The notes: a model not told the origin generated them from the sequence alone. 46,984 nucleotides of DNA from an uncultured bacterium (GCA_905214345.1 CAJMLV010000022.1:1-46984); one strand, 5' to 3'; numbered from the stretch's first letter, positions 1-8,089 are shown. Translations and numbers: made by a program.

Positions 1-36
1 TTCAGCGCCTGCCGTCCCTCGCGAGACAGCTTAGAT

Positions 37-65
37 ATAATACCACCCGGCCAGGCATTTGTCAA
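37..65 (-). promoter_or_regulatory. Strong SigA-type promoter firing leftward out of the window
   Basis: On the minus strand TTGACA (60-65) is followed after 17 nt by TATTAT (37-42), with TGG directly before the -10 (extended -10). The start point would fall near position 30, so the gene served lies left of the window. Confidence 0.7.
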
Positions 66-188
66 CACCTTTTTTCAAGATTTTTCAAAATACTTGCGGC
101 AGTATTACCGGAACTTTACCGGCATGTTGTAAGTTTAGCATGCGATCCGAATTTCGTCAAGCAGTTTGCTTCGCTACAACGCAAATTT

Positions 189-231
189 GGCGTTTTACCC
201 ATCCCCGGCCCAACCGATTGGATAAAACGCC
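189..231 (-). terminator. Inverted repeat after sigF, possible terminator
   Basis: Nine-base arms GGCGTTTTA (189-197) and TAAAACGCC (223-231) enclose a 25-nt loop that can itself pair. It lies just past the sigF stop. The U-run on the minus strand is poor (AAATTTG), so it may be a stability or weak termination element. The rest of 66-238 shows no gene. Confidence 0.4.
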
Positions 232-238
232 CAAAAAA

Positions 239-1006
239 TCATACTTTTGTTTTTGTCCCAACTTTACCTTCCGTTTTCTCTTTCTTTTCCTCCCCTGTCA
301 GTTCCTGGCGCATCCATTTCAGGATTTTTCGTTCTCTGCGGGAGATTTGAACCTGGGTGGTATGCAGGACCTTTGCCGTTTCGCTCTGCGTCCGACCGCC
401 GAAGAACCGCAGTCTGATCAGCGCTTTGTCCTGTGGCGGGAGCTTGTCCATCACTTCTCGCAAACCGATATGCTCCGACAGCTTTTCTTCCGGGGACTCC
501 ACAGGGATGTCCCATTCCCGGCTGCCATCCTCATTTTCGGCCGGTGTGAGGGATACCACAGGCATGGATGCCCGTATTGCCATGGCCACCTGTTCCGGCG
601 TGGCCCCCAGGGCTTCGGCCAACTGGGTGACACTGGGCTCTGTGCCATTCTGTTTGAGGCAGCGCTCCCGCTCAACATTGATTTTCAGACCCAGCTCCTT
701 GATGGAGCGGCTGACCTTGACCGTTCCTCCGTCCCGGAACAGCTTTTTGATTTCCCCCAAAATGACCGGCACCGCATAGGTGGAAAAGCAGACGCCCCGG
801 TCCGGGTCAAATCCGTCGCAGGCTTTGACCAAGCCCAGACAGCCTGCGGCATACAGATCCTCATATTCGATGCCCCGCCCGGTGAAGCGTCCCGCACAGG
901 TGCGTGCCAGCCCCAGGTTTCGCTGGATGAACTCGGACCGGGGAATCTGGTCGAAGAGAGCGGTGGTGTTGGCCTGGCCGGGTACGGCAGAGACTGATAC
1001 GGACAT
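239..1006 (-). CDS. sigF: RNA polymerase sigma-F factor (forespore-specific)
   Basis: This is a SigF/SigG-type sigma-70 factor of 255 aa, the same length as B. subtilis SigF. It directs the first forespore-specific transcription after asymmetric division. Region 2 is seen at about residues 30-95 (YEDLYAAGCLGLVKA, then FSTYAVPVILGEIKK). Region 3 follows (SVTQLAEALGATPEQV), then region 4 (LPPQDKALIRLRFFGG and the helix-turn-helix QSETAKVLHTTQVQISRRERK). The C-terminal tail is unusually Lys/Glu-rich (last ~15 residues). AGGAGG lies 8 nt upstream of the ATG. It is last in an operon with spoIIAA and spoIIAB; this context favours SigF over SigG, since sequence alone separates them poorly. Its activity should be held off by SpoIIAB. 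Confidence 0.93.
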   Translation of the reverse strand: MSVSVSAVPGQANTTALFDQIPRSEFIQRNLGLARTCAGRFTGRGIEYEDLYAAGCLGLVKACDGFDPDRGVCFSTYAVPVILGEIKKLFRDGGTVKVSRSIKELGLKINVERERCLKQNGTEPSVTQLAEALGATPEQVAMAIRASMPVVSLTPAENEDGSREWDIPVESPEEKLSEHIGLREVMDKLPPQDKALIRLRFFGGRTQSETAKVLHTTQVQISRRERKILKWMRQELTGEEKKEKTEGKVGTKTKV

Positions 1007-1039
1007 AGCGGTGACCTCCTTATGTTTCTATGTAGGAAG

Positions 1040-1474
1040 TCAGCCTTTCGCCTCCAGCCGCTTGGCCATGGTGACCCGGGTCCCTCGTCCCGGTGTGGAG
1101 CTGACCTTGACCTTGTCCATAAAGCTCTGCATCACCGCAAAACCAAGTCCTGCCCGTTCATCCGGGTTGCCGGTGGTATACAGCGGCTCCATCGCCTTGC
1201 TTACATCCGGAATGCCCACACCGCGGTCGGTGACGGTTATGCGCACCAGGCCGTTCTCATACAGCGCAGCGGTCAGGGTCACAAGCCCCACCGCGTCCGG
1301 GTAAGCATGTACAATACAGTTGGTGACCGCTTCCGACACAGCGGTCTTGATGTCGGCCAGCTGAGGCACCGTGGGGTCCGCCTGGGCCAGAAAAGCCGCC
1401 AGCGCCGCGCGGGCAAAACTTTCATTGACGCTGCGGCTGAGAAAGGTAAATTTGACCTGATTGACCATTTTCAT
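1040..1474 (-). CDS. spoIIAB: Anti-sigma-F factor / serine kinase SpoIIAB
   Basis: GHKL-fold protein of 144 aa (B. subtilis SpoIIAB is 146). It binds sigma-F in the ATP state and phosphorylates SpoIIAA on serine, keeping sigma-F silent before septation. The N box is visible as EAVTNCIVHAYPD (about residues 48-60), the G1 box as DRGVGIPD (about 83-90) and the G2 segment as ERAGLGFAVM (about 106-115). The C-terminal GRGTRVTM matches the last GHKL strand. It is separated from spoIIAA by 18 nt and from sigF by 33 nt, the classical operon order. The second codon choice is uncertain (Met1 or Met3). No odd features. Confidence 0.94.
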   Translation of the reverse strand: MKMVNQVKFTFLSRSVNESFARAALAAFLAQADPTVPQLADIKTAVSEAVTNCIVHAYPDAVGLVTLTAALYENGLVRITVTDRGVGIPDVSKAMEPLYTTGNPDERAGLGFAVMQSFMDKVKVSSTPGRGTRVTMAKRLEAKG

Positions 1475-1492
1475 GTAATTCCAATCCTCCGT

Positions 1493-1789
1493 TCATACAT
1501 AGGAGATCCGGGCCAGGTCCAGCATACGCCGGACGGCGGCGGGCGGGTTCTGTACCGTGAGGTGGCCGCCCAAAGAGGACATATACCGCCCGCGGCCCAG
1601 AATCAGCCCCACGCCGGAGGAATCCATGAAAGTCACACCCGAAAAGTCCAGCGTCAGCAGTTCCGGCATGCGGGCATCGATCTGGGCGTCGATTTCCCGC
1701 CGCAGTCCCTGGGCCGCGTGATGGTCAATCTCCCCCGAAAGATAGGCTGCCAGAGTGCCGCTGGCGGGAACGAAACAGATCTTTGCCAA
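1493..1789 (-). CDS. spoIIAA: Anti-sigma-F factor antagonist SpoIIAA
   Basis: STAS-domain protein of 98 aa. Unphosphorylated SpoIIAA binds SpoIIAB and frees sigma-F; SpoIIE is the known phosphatase in this family. The phosphorylation motif FMDSSGVG is present, with the expected target serine at Ser58, the same number as in B. subtilis. The start is a TTG codon preceded by GAGGTGG with 6-nt spacing; an ATG slightly upstream (1806-1808) is out of frame. It is first gene of spoIIAA-spoIIAB-sigF. Only about 20 nt separate the gene from a strong leftward hairpin with U-run (1811-1861), and no SigH or SigA promoter is obvious between them. Confidence 0.93.
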   Translation of the reverse strand: MAKICFVPASGTLAAYLSGEIDHHAAQGLRREIDAQIDARMPELLTLDFSGVTFMDSSGVGLILGRGRYMSSLGGHLTVQNPPAAVRRMLDLARISYV

Positions 1790-1810
1790 GTTTGTCCACC
1801 TCGATCATTG

Positions 1811-1861
1811 CAAAACAAAAGCGCCCCGTGGGCTGGTTTGTACTACCAGTATACGGGGCGC
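1811..1861 (-). terminator. Rho-independent terminator between folC and spoIIAA
   Basis: Arms GCGCCCCGT (1821-1829) and ACGGGGCGC (1853-1861) pair perfectly, and inner bases (CTGG/CCAG type) extend the structure. Read on the minus strand the stem is followed by TTTTGTTTTG. It should end folC transcripts immediately before spoIIAA. Confidence 0.75.
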
Positions 1862-1888
1862 CATGCAAATATTTTGTTGAAACGCGGC

Positions 1889-1918
1889 AGCGGCGGAGGC
1901 AAAAGCTCCGCCGCCGCT
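1889..1918 (-). terminator. GC-rich hairpin after folC
   Basis: GCGGCGGAG (1890-1898) pairs with CTCCGCCGC (1906-1914) around a short loop, 30 nt after the folC stop. The U-run is weak (GTTT), so it may act together with the hairpin at 1811-1861. Confidence 0.45.
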
Positions 1919-1950
1919 GGTTTATTGTAAATGGGATCAGGAATCCAAAA

Positions 1951-3243
1951 TCAACGGTCCGCCTCTTCCAGCAGGATGGGACGGGCTTCGGCAGCCAGAT
2001 ACAGGCTGCCGCAAACCACCACACCGGCCAGATTGTGATAGTCGGCGTATTCCACCGCCTTACGGATGGCCTGACGGACACTGCCGCCGACTTCCACATC
2101 CAGGTGATAGCGGGCAGCCTCTTCCAGCTCCTCCGCCGTCATGGCCCGGGGGCAATCCGGGGTGACCGTAAACACCTTGTCGAAAGTATCGGACAGAGCT
2201 TCCAGCATGGGGGTGTGGTCCTTGTCCTTCAGCACCCCCATCACCCCCACCAGGTTGCCTTCATACCCGGCATCTGCCAGGGTGGACGCCAGAGCGGCGG
2301 CGCCGTCAGGATTATGGCAGCCGTCCAGCAGAAGCAGCGGATGGCGGCGAATCACTTCGATGCGGGCAGGCATGCGGGCAGCCTGCAGCCCTGCCTCGAT
2401 GGCTTCGTCGGAGATTTCATAGCCGTACTGCCGCCACAGGGTCAGCGCGATCTCAATAGCCATAGCGGCATGGTTGGCCTGATGCTTGCCGGGGAACGCC
2501 AGCATGACCCGATACCCGCCGTAGTCGATATAGTTCTGCAGCGGTCGGCACTTCAAGGGCAGAATGTTGTCCATTTCCGGCGTCTGGATGGAAGTATGCG
2601 CTTCCGCCGCCGCGGTGAGCAGCGGTCCCATGGCTTCAGGAGGCTGATCCGGGTAGCAGACCACAGCGCAGCCTTCCTTGATGATGCCTGCCTTTTCGGC
2701 AGCAATTTCCGCCAGGGTATCCCCCAGTATGTCGGTGTGGTCCATCCCGATGCGGGTAATGGCCGCCACCAGCGGGGACGGAATGGCATTGGTGGCATCA
2801 AAACGGCCGCCAAGACCGGTTTCCAGCACCACAAAGTCGCAATGTTCCCGGGCAAACCAAAGCATGGCAATGGCCGTGACCACCTCAAACTCCACCGGAG
2901 AAGGCTGACCGGCGGCACACAGGCCGTCCACCGCGTCCAGCACCTCCTCCGTCAGGTCGGCCAGGGTCTGGGGCGGGATCATCTCGCCGTCGATCTGGAA
3001 GCGTTCCCGGAAGTCCACCACATACGGGCTGATGGTCATACCGGTCTTGTAACCGGCATGGGCCAGGATAGACGCCGTCATGACGGACAGCGTCCCCTTG
3101 CCGTTGGTACCGGCAATATGGATACATTTCAGCTGCTGCTCGGGGTTGCCCAAGGCGTCCAGCAGCGCGTGCATACGTTCCAGGGTGGCGCCGCCCATGC
3201 GCGGCAGCGCGTGAATAGCCTGTACGGCCTGTTGTTCGGTCAA
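1951..3243 (-). CDS. folC: Bifunctional dihydrofolate synthase / folylpolyglutamate synthase
   Basis: Mur-ligase-family enzyme of 430 aa. It adds glutamate to dihydropteroate and to reduced folates with ATP, in the cytoplasm. The P-loop reads IAGTNGKGTLS (about residues 39-49). The family segments SPYVVDFRERFQIDG, VLETGLGGRFDATN and ITRIGMDHTDILGDT follow in order, and LLLDGCHNPDGA opens the C-terminal domain. The start is taken as TTG at 3243: GGAGG lies 8 nt upstream, and the codon overlaps the stop of the VanZ-like gene in the sequence TTGA. The open frame continues upstream without a stop into the VanZ gene, but that part has no FolC similarity. Translational coupling with the upstream gene is likely. 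Confidence 0.94.
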   Translation of the reverse strand: MTEQQAVQAIHALPRMGGATLERMHALLDALGNPEQQLKCIHIAGTNGKGTLSVMTASILAHAGYKTGMTISPYVVDFRERFQIDGEMIPPQTLADLTEEVLDAVDGLCAAGQPSPVEFEVVTAIAMLWFAREHCDFVVLETGLGGRFDATNAIPSPLVAAITRIGMDHTDILGDTLAEIAAEKAGIIKEGCAVVCYPDQPPEAMGPLLTAAAEAHTSIQTPEMDNILPLKCRPLQNYIDYGGYRVMLAFPGKHQANHAAMAIEIALTLWRQYGYEISDEAIEAGLQAARMPARIEVIRRHPLLLLDGCHNPDGAAALASTLADAGYEGNLVGVMGVLKDKDHTPMLEALSDTFDKVFTVTPDCPRAMTAEELEEAARYHLDVEVGGSVRQAIRKAVEYADYHNLAGVVVCGSLYLAAEARPILLEEADR

Positions 3244-3836
3244 AGCAATTCCCTCCTGTCGGGTCTTTCCTGATACGGCGGCGCCGCGTTGATGCGGTCC
3301 TCTTCCTGCTCCCGCAGAAGCCGTTCCCGTTCCGCCCGCAGGCGGCGGTTTTCCTTCTTGATCCGGTGGAAGGCACCAATGACCCGCACGATCAGCAGAA
3401 GGATCAGGGCCACGAACAGCCCGCACACCACACCGGCCATATCGATCCACACGTCGGTGACCTGGGAGGAGCGATTGGGGATGAATCTCTGGATGGTTTC
3501 GTCCATCAAAGCAGTGGACATACCGCCCAGCAGCGGCCAGCTGACATGACGGACAAAGTGGGCGGTGTACACCCGCAGGCAGAGCATCAGGAGAAAACCT
3601 TCCAATGTAAACTCGGCAAAATGAGCCAGTTTGCGCACCGTGTGCTCCGAAAGAGGTCCCAGGCCGACATGATCCAGCATTTCGTTCAAAAACCGCATGA
3701 CCGCCTGGCTGCGGGCAGAAGAAATAGCCCCCTCCTGCAGGGAGTTGCGGAAGATAAATGCAATGCAGGCAATCAGTGCGATGGTAAAGATCACCCGGAA
3801 GGCGATCAGCCACGGACTTGTTTTTTGATGTTCCAT
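3240..3836 (-). CDS. VanZ-like membrane protein
   Basis: A 198-aa membrane protein of the VanZ-like family, whose founder gives low-level teicoplanin resistance; the role here is unknown. TM segment 1 spans about residues 9-28, two further segments lie at about 72-88 and 92-110, and the last at about 132-155. The family signature is present: RKLAHFAEF (about 68-76), then DETIQRFIPNRSSQVTDVW (about 112-130), then the GxxCG turn. The C-terminal ~40 residues form a charged Arg/Glu-rich cytoplasmic tail, likely coiled coil, beyond the usual family core. It leads a two-gene transcript with folC, sharing the TTGA overlap. Confidence 0.85.
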   Translation of the reverse strand: MEHQKTSPWLIAFRVIFTIALIACIAFIFRNSLQEGAISSARSQAVMRFLNEMLDHVGLGPLSEHTVRKLAHFAEFTLEGFLLMLCLRVYTAHFVRHVSWPLLGGMSTALMDETIQRFIPNRSSQVTDVWIDMAGVVCGLFVALILLLIVRVIGAFHRIKKENRRLRAERERLLREQEEDRINAAPPYQERPDRRELL

Positions 3837-3880
3837 GTCATTCCCTTCATTTTTAAAGCGATTTGGGTCGGGTTCCCATG

Positions 3881-3909
3881 ATTATAGCACCGACCGCGCC
3901 ATCAGGCAA
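3881..3909 (-). promoter_or_regulatory. Promoter for the VanZ-like gene and folC
   Basis: TTGCCT (3904-3909), 17-nt spacer, TATAAT (3881-3886) with TGC before it (extended -10), on the minus strand, about 45 bp upstream of the ATG at 3836. Confidence 0.7.
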
Positions 3910-3920
3910 GCGCAGGCGCC

Positions 3921-3952
3921 AAAAAGCGGAACCGCCGCGCCGCAGGTTCCGC
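3921..3952 (-). terminator. Terminator of the threonine-pathway operon
   Basis: GCGGAACC (3926-3933) pairs with GGTTCCGC (3945-3952). On the minus strand the stem is followed by TTTTTGG (3919-3925). It lies about 70 nt past the lysC stop. Confidence 0.7.
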
Positions 3953-4018
3953 CGCCCCAACAGGGACGGAAAGCCGTGCGGGCAGCAGTTCCGCTGAATG
4001 ATCATATTACCGGGACGA

Positions 4019-5224
4019 TCACTGGATGAACGCGTCGTGGATGGCGGAAACGGCGCGGTCGGCGTCGTTCTTGTCGATGATGACGCTGATCTTGATCTCG
4101 CTGGTGGAGATCATGCGGATGTTGATGTTCTGGCCGGACAGAGCTTCGAACATGGTGGAAGCAACACCGGGATGGCTCTGCATGCCGGCGCCCACCACGC
4201 TGACCTTGGCGCAGGTCTTATCCACAGCGATCTCGCCGCCGCCAAAACGGCTCTTGTGATCTTCCAGCACGGAAACAGCGCTTTCAGCGTCGGTCAGGGG
4301 AACAGTAAAGACCAGGTCCTTGGTGGCCTCGGTGCCGGAACTCTGCAGGATAATGTCAACATTGATGTTGCGCTGAGCCAGCAGGCTGAACACCTTGAAG
4401 GACATACCCGGAACATCGGGCACTCCCTTGATCGAAACCACGGCCACGTTGTCGTCCTTGGCGACGCCTTTGATGAGCATACCTTCCACTTTCGTTTCCT
4501 CCTTCACGATGGTTCCCGGGATGGGATTGATGCTGGAGAGGACCTCCAGCTCCACGCCGTACTTTTTGGCCAGTTCGACGCTGCGGTTGTTCAGGACCTG
4601 GGCACCCAGAGAGGCCAGTTCCAGCATTTCGTCAAAGGTGATCTCCTTGAGCTTGGTAGCCTTGGGGATCTTGCGGGGGTCGGCGGTGAACACGCCTTCC
4701 ACGTCGGTGTAGATCTGGCAGCGGTCGGCGTGCAGGGCGGCGGCCAGAGCCACAGCCGAGGTATCACTGCCGCCGCGGCCCAGGGTGGTGATATCGTCGG
4801 AACGGTTCAGACCCTGGAAGCCGGCCACAACCACCACGCGGTTGCGGGCCAGTTCGCTTTCCACACGCTCGGTGTCCAGCCGCTTGATACGGGCCTTGGA
4901 GTAGGAGCGGTCGGTGACGAAGCCGGCCTGCCAGCCGGTAAGGCTGACGGCGGAAACACCGATCTCCTGCAGGGCCATAGCCAGCAGGGCGATGGAGATT
5001 TCCTCGCCGGCGGCCAGCAGCATATCCATCTCGCGGTGGGACGGGTCGCTGGTGATCTCGGCCGCTTTGGCGATGAGATCGTCGGTGGTGTCGCCCTGGG
5101 CGGACACCACCACCACCACATCATTGCCCGCGTTGCGGGTGTTGGCCACAATGCGCGCCACGTTGAAGATGCGGTTGCGGTCCTTGACGGAGGTGCCGCC
5201 GAATTTTTGTACAATCAATGCCAT
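4019..5224 (-). CDS. lysC: Aspartate kinase
   Basis: Aspartokinase of 401 aa; it phosphorylates L-aspartate, the first step to lysine, methionine and threonine. The kinase motif KFGGTSVKD is at residues 7-15. The active-site region TTLGRGGSDTSAVALAAAL is near 145-163, followed by YTDVEGVFTADPR. The C-terminal third carries two ACT domains (SIKGVPDVPGMSFKVF and VSVVGAGMQSHPGVASTMF), so feedback control by lysine and/or threonine is expected from the family. The start is ATG at 5224. It is last in the operon ACT-hom-thrB-lysC, which argues for a role in threonine supply; which end product inhibits it cannot be read from sequence. Confidence 0.96.
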   Translation of the reverse strand: MALIVQKFGGTSVKDRNRIFNVARIVANTRNAGNDVVVVVSAQGDTTDDLIAKAAEITSDPSHREMDMLLAAGEEISIALLAMALQEIGVSAVSLTGWQAGFVTDRSYSKARIKRLDTERVESELARNRVVVVAGFQGLNRSDDITTLGRGGSDTSAVALAAALHADRCQIYTDVEGVFTADPRKIPKATKLKEITFDEMLELASLGAQVLNNRSVELAKKYGVELEVLSSINPIPGTIVKEETKVEGMLIKGVAKDDNVAVVSIKGVPDVPGMSFKVFSLLAQRNINVDIILQSSGTEATKDLVFTVPLTDAESAVSVLEDHKSRFGGGEIAVDKTCAKVSVVGAGMQSHPGVASTMFEALSGQNINIRMISTSEIKISVIIDKNDADRAVSAIHDAFIQ

Positions 5225-5251
5225 TGGTGAATTTCCTCCCCTTCTATGCTG

Positions 5252-6145
5252 TCACGCCTCAACGGTCGCGCCGGTATTGTCGGCCAGCAGGCGATAGACG
5301 GTGAAATGACGGAGTTTTTCGTTCTGCGGCAGCGCTTCACGGGTGCGCTCGAAGAACTCCTGGTCGTCCTTGTGGACGACCGCGATAATGGTGGGCCCTG
5401 CGCCGGAGATGTATACCGCCTGGGCGCCCATATCCTGGGCCAGCTCAAAGACCTCATCGCCGCCCTCAATCAAGGGCAGGCGGTAACGCTGGTGCAGGGA
5501 ATCCTTGGTGGCCACCCCCAGCAGGCCGTAGTCACCATCACAGAAAGCAGCGGTGGCCAGCGCCGCACGGGACAGGTTATAGACGGCATCCTTGTGAGAG
5601 ACCATCTGAGGCAGCGCCGCGCGGGCCTTGGAGGTAAGCAGGCGGAAATCCGGCACAAAGGCCGCGAAGGCCAGGTCGGGGTCGATGTTTTTCTTGACGG
5701 TGTAGACCAGGCCCTCATCGTAAACGCTGGTGACAAAACCGCCCAGCATGGCAGGGGCCACGTTATCGGGGTGACCTTCGATGGCGGTGGCCAGGGTCAG
5801 CATCTGACGCTGGGTCAGGGGCTTGCCCAGCAGGGCGTTGGCACCCAGCAGACCCGCCACGATGCAGGCGGAGCTGGAACCCAGACCGCGGGCCATGGGA
5901 ATATCATTGCGCTGGGTGATGCGCAGGCCCTTGAGGGGCACGCCCAGCTGGTCGTAGACGGCACGGGCGCTGCGGTAAACCAGGTTGTTGGCACCGCCCG
6001 GCACATGGGTATCATCCACAGAGGTGATGTGGATGCGGTCGGCTTCTTCAAAGGTAAAGACGTTGTACATGGAGAGGGCCAGACCCAGAGAGTCGAACCC
6101 GGCGCCCACGTTGGCGCTGGTGGCGGGTACGGTAACTGTGACCAT
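5252..6145 (-). CDS. thrB: Homoserine kinase
   Basis: GHMP-family kinase of 297 aa that phosphorylates homoserine, the penultimate step of threonine synthesis. Motif 1 is VTVPATSANVGAGFDSLG at the N-terminus. The ATP-binding motif PMARGLGSSSACIVAG lies at about 83-98. Motif 3, YISGAGPTIIAVV, is near residues 252-264. ATG at 6145 is chosen as start because GGGGAGGG lies 8 nt upstream. An in-frame ATG at 6172 lies inside the hom C-terminal codons and has no ribosome site. The gene follows hom by 19 nt and precedes lysC by 27 nt. Confidence 0.95.
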   Translation of the reverse strand: MVTVTVPATSANVGAGFDSLGLALSMYNVFTFEEADRIHITSVDDTHVPGGANNLVYRSARAVYDQLGVPLKGLRITQRNDIPMARGLGSSSACIVAGLLGANALLGKPLTQRQMLTLATAIEGHPDNVAPAMLGGFVTSVYDEGLVYTVKKNIDPDLAFAAFVPDFRLLTSKARAALPQMVSHKDAVYNLSRAALATAAFCDGDYGLLGVATKDSLHQRYRLPLIEGGDEVFELAQDMGAQAVYISGAGPTIIAVVHKDDQEFFERTREALPQNEKLRHFTVYRLLADNTGATVEA

Positions 6146-6164
6146 TTTCTCTTCCCTCCCCTGT

Positions 6165-7394
6165 TTATTCATCCATCTGTTTCAGAACCAGTTCCACATG
6201 GCCGCCCAGCAGTGCGATCTTCTCGCACACGGCGTCCACCACGGCGGGAGTGGCGTCTTTCATCAGGTAGCTGACGCCTTCGGGGCTTTCGTCCACCGGA
6301 GAACCATACCCCGCTACCGAGGCCAGCACCGCCGCCGAAACGCCCTTTGCCCGGATATACCACGCATATGCGGCATCGTCCGGGAGCATGTCTTCCCGCT
6401 TGGGAGCGGGCTGCCAGAACAGGCTGTCATGGATGGCGGAACCTTCCTTAAGGGCGTCGATAATATCGGCCACCACGGCACTGGCGGTGGGCAGTTTGCC
6501 CGCGCCCTTGCCGTAGAAGATCACATCGCCCAGCATATCGCCCTTCATCAGCACGGCGTTGAACACATCGTCCACATTGGCCAGCTGGTTGGTGTCGGGC
6601 ACCAGCATGGGCTCCACACCGGCGGAAACGCCGCCGTCGGGCAGTTCCTTGTACCAGGCAATGAGCTTGATGGCGCTTTCCAGCTTTTCCGCCGCCTTGA
6701 TGTCGGCCACGGTGATCTGGCGGATACCCCGGGTGGGGATGTTTTCGGGATAAACAGCCTTGCCGCTGGCCAGAGAGGCCAGAATGGCGATCTTGCGGCA
6801 GGCGTCCCGGCCGTCCACGTCGTCGCCGGGGTCCTTGGTCTCGGCGTAGCCCAGCTGCTGGGCGATCTTGAGCGCGGCGTCAAAGCCCATATTTTCCCGC
6901 TTCATTTTGGTGAGCATGAAGTTGGTGGTGCCGTTGACGATGCCTTCGATGGAGCTGATATGGTTGGCCGCCAGGCACTGGTGCATGGGGGTGATGATGG
7001 GGGTGCCGCCGCCCACGCTGGCTTCAAACAGAAAAGCCGCGTTGTGCTCCCGGGCCAGGGCCAGCAGTTCGGCGCCGTAGGTGGCTACCATCTCCTTGTT
7101 GGAGGTGCAGACGCTGCGACCGCTTTCCAGGCAGCGGCGCACATACGGATAAGCAAACTTGGTGCCGCCGATGGTCTCCACCACAACCCGGACTTCCGGG
7201 TCATTGAGGATAATATCCAGGTCCTTGACGAACAGGTCCGCGTCCGGCGAACCGGAGAAGTCCCGCACATCCAGGATATATTTGGCTTCCACGGGTTCGC
7301 CCACCCGCCGCGCGATGGACGCGGCGTTGCGGCGGCACACTTCCAGCACGCCGCTGCCCACGGTGCCGAACCCCATGATCGCGATTTTTGCCAT
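6165..7394 (-). CDS. hom: Homoserine dehydrogenase
   Basis: NAD(P)-dependent homoserine dehydrogenase of 409 aa; it reduces aspartate semialdehyde to homoserine. The Rossmann motif GFGTVGSGV is at residues 8-16. The substrate and catalytic region contains TSNKEMVA, EASVGGGTPII, GIVNGTTNFM and DPGDDVDGRDACRKI, all family hallmarks. The last ~70 residues look like an ACT domain (RAKGVSAAVLASVAGYG onwards), giving a possible threonine site. It sits 39 nt downstream of the HTH-ACT gene and 19 nt upstream of thrB. Nothing is missing or broken. Confidence 0.96.
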   Translation of the reverse strand: MAKIAIMGFGTVGSGVLEVCRRNAASIARRVGEPVEAKYILDVRDFSGSPDADLFVKDLDIILNDPEVRVVVETIGGTKFAYPYVRRCLESGRSVCTSNKEMVATYGAELLALAREHNAAFLFEASVGGGTPIITPMHQCLAANHISSIEGIVNGTTNFMLTKMKRENMGFDAALKIAQQLGYAETKDPGDDVDGRDACRKIAILASLASGKAVYPENIPTRGIRQITVADIKAAEKLESAIKLIAWYKELPDGGVSAGVEPMLVPDTNQLANVDDVFNAVLMKGDMLGDVIFYGKGAGKLPTASAVVADIIDALKEGSAIHDSLFWQPAPKREDMLPDDAAYAWYIRAKGVSAAVLASVAGYGSPVDESPEGVSYLMKDATPAVVDAVCEKIALLGGHVELVLKQMDE

Positions 7395-7433
7395 AACTGC
7401 ACTCCCTCTCTCACATAACTTGGGCGCCGGGCA

Positions 7434-7862
7434 TCAGGTGCCCCGGTGTACTTCCACCACAAACGGCTGGCGGGCCAGCTTGAGCAGCATGTCTTCCACC
7501 GACATCTGCATGGTGGCGGTGCGCACGGTAACTTCCACCTGCGCGGTGCCGTTTTCCGGCCGGGACTGGGTGATGGTAACGATGGACGCGCCCGCAGCCG
7601 AAATACCGGACAAAAGTCCCTGCAGTGCACCGGTCTTATCCAGCAGGGTCGCAATGACCGTCAGGGTCTCGCGGCCGGATTCGGCGTCAAAGACATAGTC
7701 CTTGTATTTATAGAACGCGCTGCGGGAAATGCCCGCCCGGCGCGCCGCCGAAGAAATGTTGGTAACAGCGCCGGAGGCCAGCAGCTCTTTGGCTTGCAGG
7801 ACTTTCAGAAACACGTCCGGCAGGACTTCGGCGTCCACCAGAAGAAAACGTCGTTCCGCCAT
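7434..7862 (-). CDS. ACT-domain protein with N-terminal helix-turn-helix (UPF0735/PheB-like)
   Basis: A 142-aa protein of the PheB/UPF0735 family. Residues about 32-57 (AVTNISSAARRAGISRSAFYKYKDYV) read as a DNA-binding helix-turn-helix. Residues about 70-140 form an ACT domain (TLTVIATLLDKTGALQGLLSGIS), a fold that usually binds amino acids. GGAGG lies upstream of the ATG at 7862; the longer open frame upstream contains the promoter and is rejected. As first gene of the hom-thrB-lysC operon it is a candidate amino-acid-responsive regulator of threonine synthesis. That role is inferred from architecture and position, not proven. Confidence 0.85.
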   Translation of the reverse strand: MAERRFLLVDAEVLPDVFLKVLQAKELLASGAVTNISSAARRAGISRSAFYKYKDYVFDAESGRETLTVIATLLDKTGALQGLLSGISAAGASIVTITQSRPENGTAQVEVTVRTATMQMSVEDMLLKLARQPFVVEVHRGT

Positions 7863-7905
7863 AGGTGTACCTCCTTCGGAAACAGTTGTATTTGCGACAA
7901 GGATT

Positions 7906-7934
7906 ATGATAGCACAAGCCACCCCGGGATGCAA
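7906..7934 (-). promoter_or_regulatory. Promoter of the ACT-hom-thrB-lysC operon
   Basis: TTGCAT (7929-7934), 17-nt spacer, TATCAT (7906-7911) preceded by TGC, minus strand. The leader is only about 35 nt, leaving no room for a T-box or lysine riboswitch. Confidence 0.65.
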
Positions 7935-8057
7935 GGGTTCCCACCGGAGAGGCCCCGATTTTGGGCAATGTGCACATCCGCCCTATTTATTTGTGGATTG
8001 TTTTTGTCGCGCGCACAAAACTTGTATGCCCACTGTGTACACACAAGGTCCGGCAAA

Positions 8058-8089
8058 ACCCCGGGCAAGCCGGTTGGCTCGTCCGGGGT
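8058..8089 (-). terminator. Hairpin after the class A PBP gene
   Basis: ACCCCGG (8058-8064) pairs with CCGGGGT (8083-8089), with further pairing possible in the loop. The U-run on the minus strand is short (TTTT). It lies about 23 nt past the PBP stop. The rest of 7935-8111 shows no gene. Confidence 0.5.

Noticed and set aside
1951..3813. A single 620-aa FolC fused to an N-terminal extension
   Set aside because: The extension is another frame of the VanZ-like gene. A TTG with GGAGG at 3243 gives a normal-length FolC.
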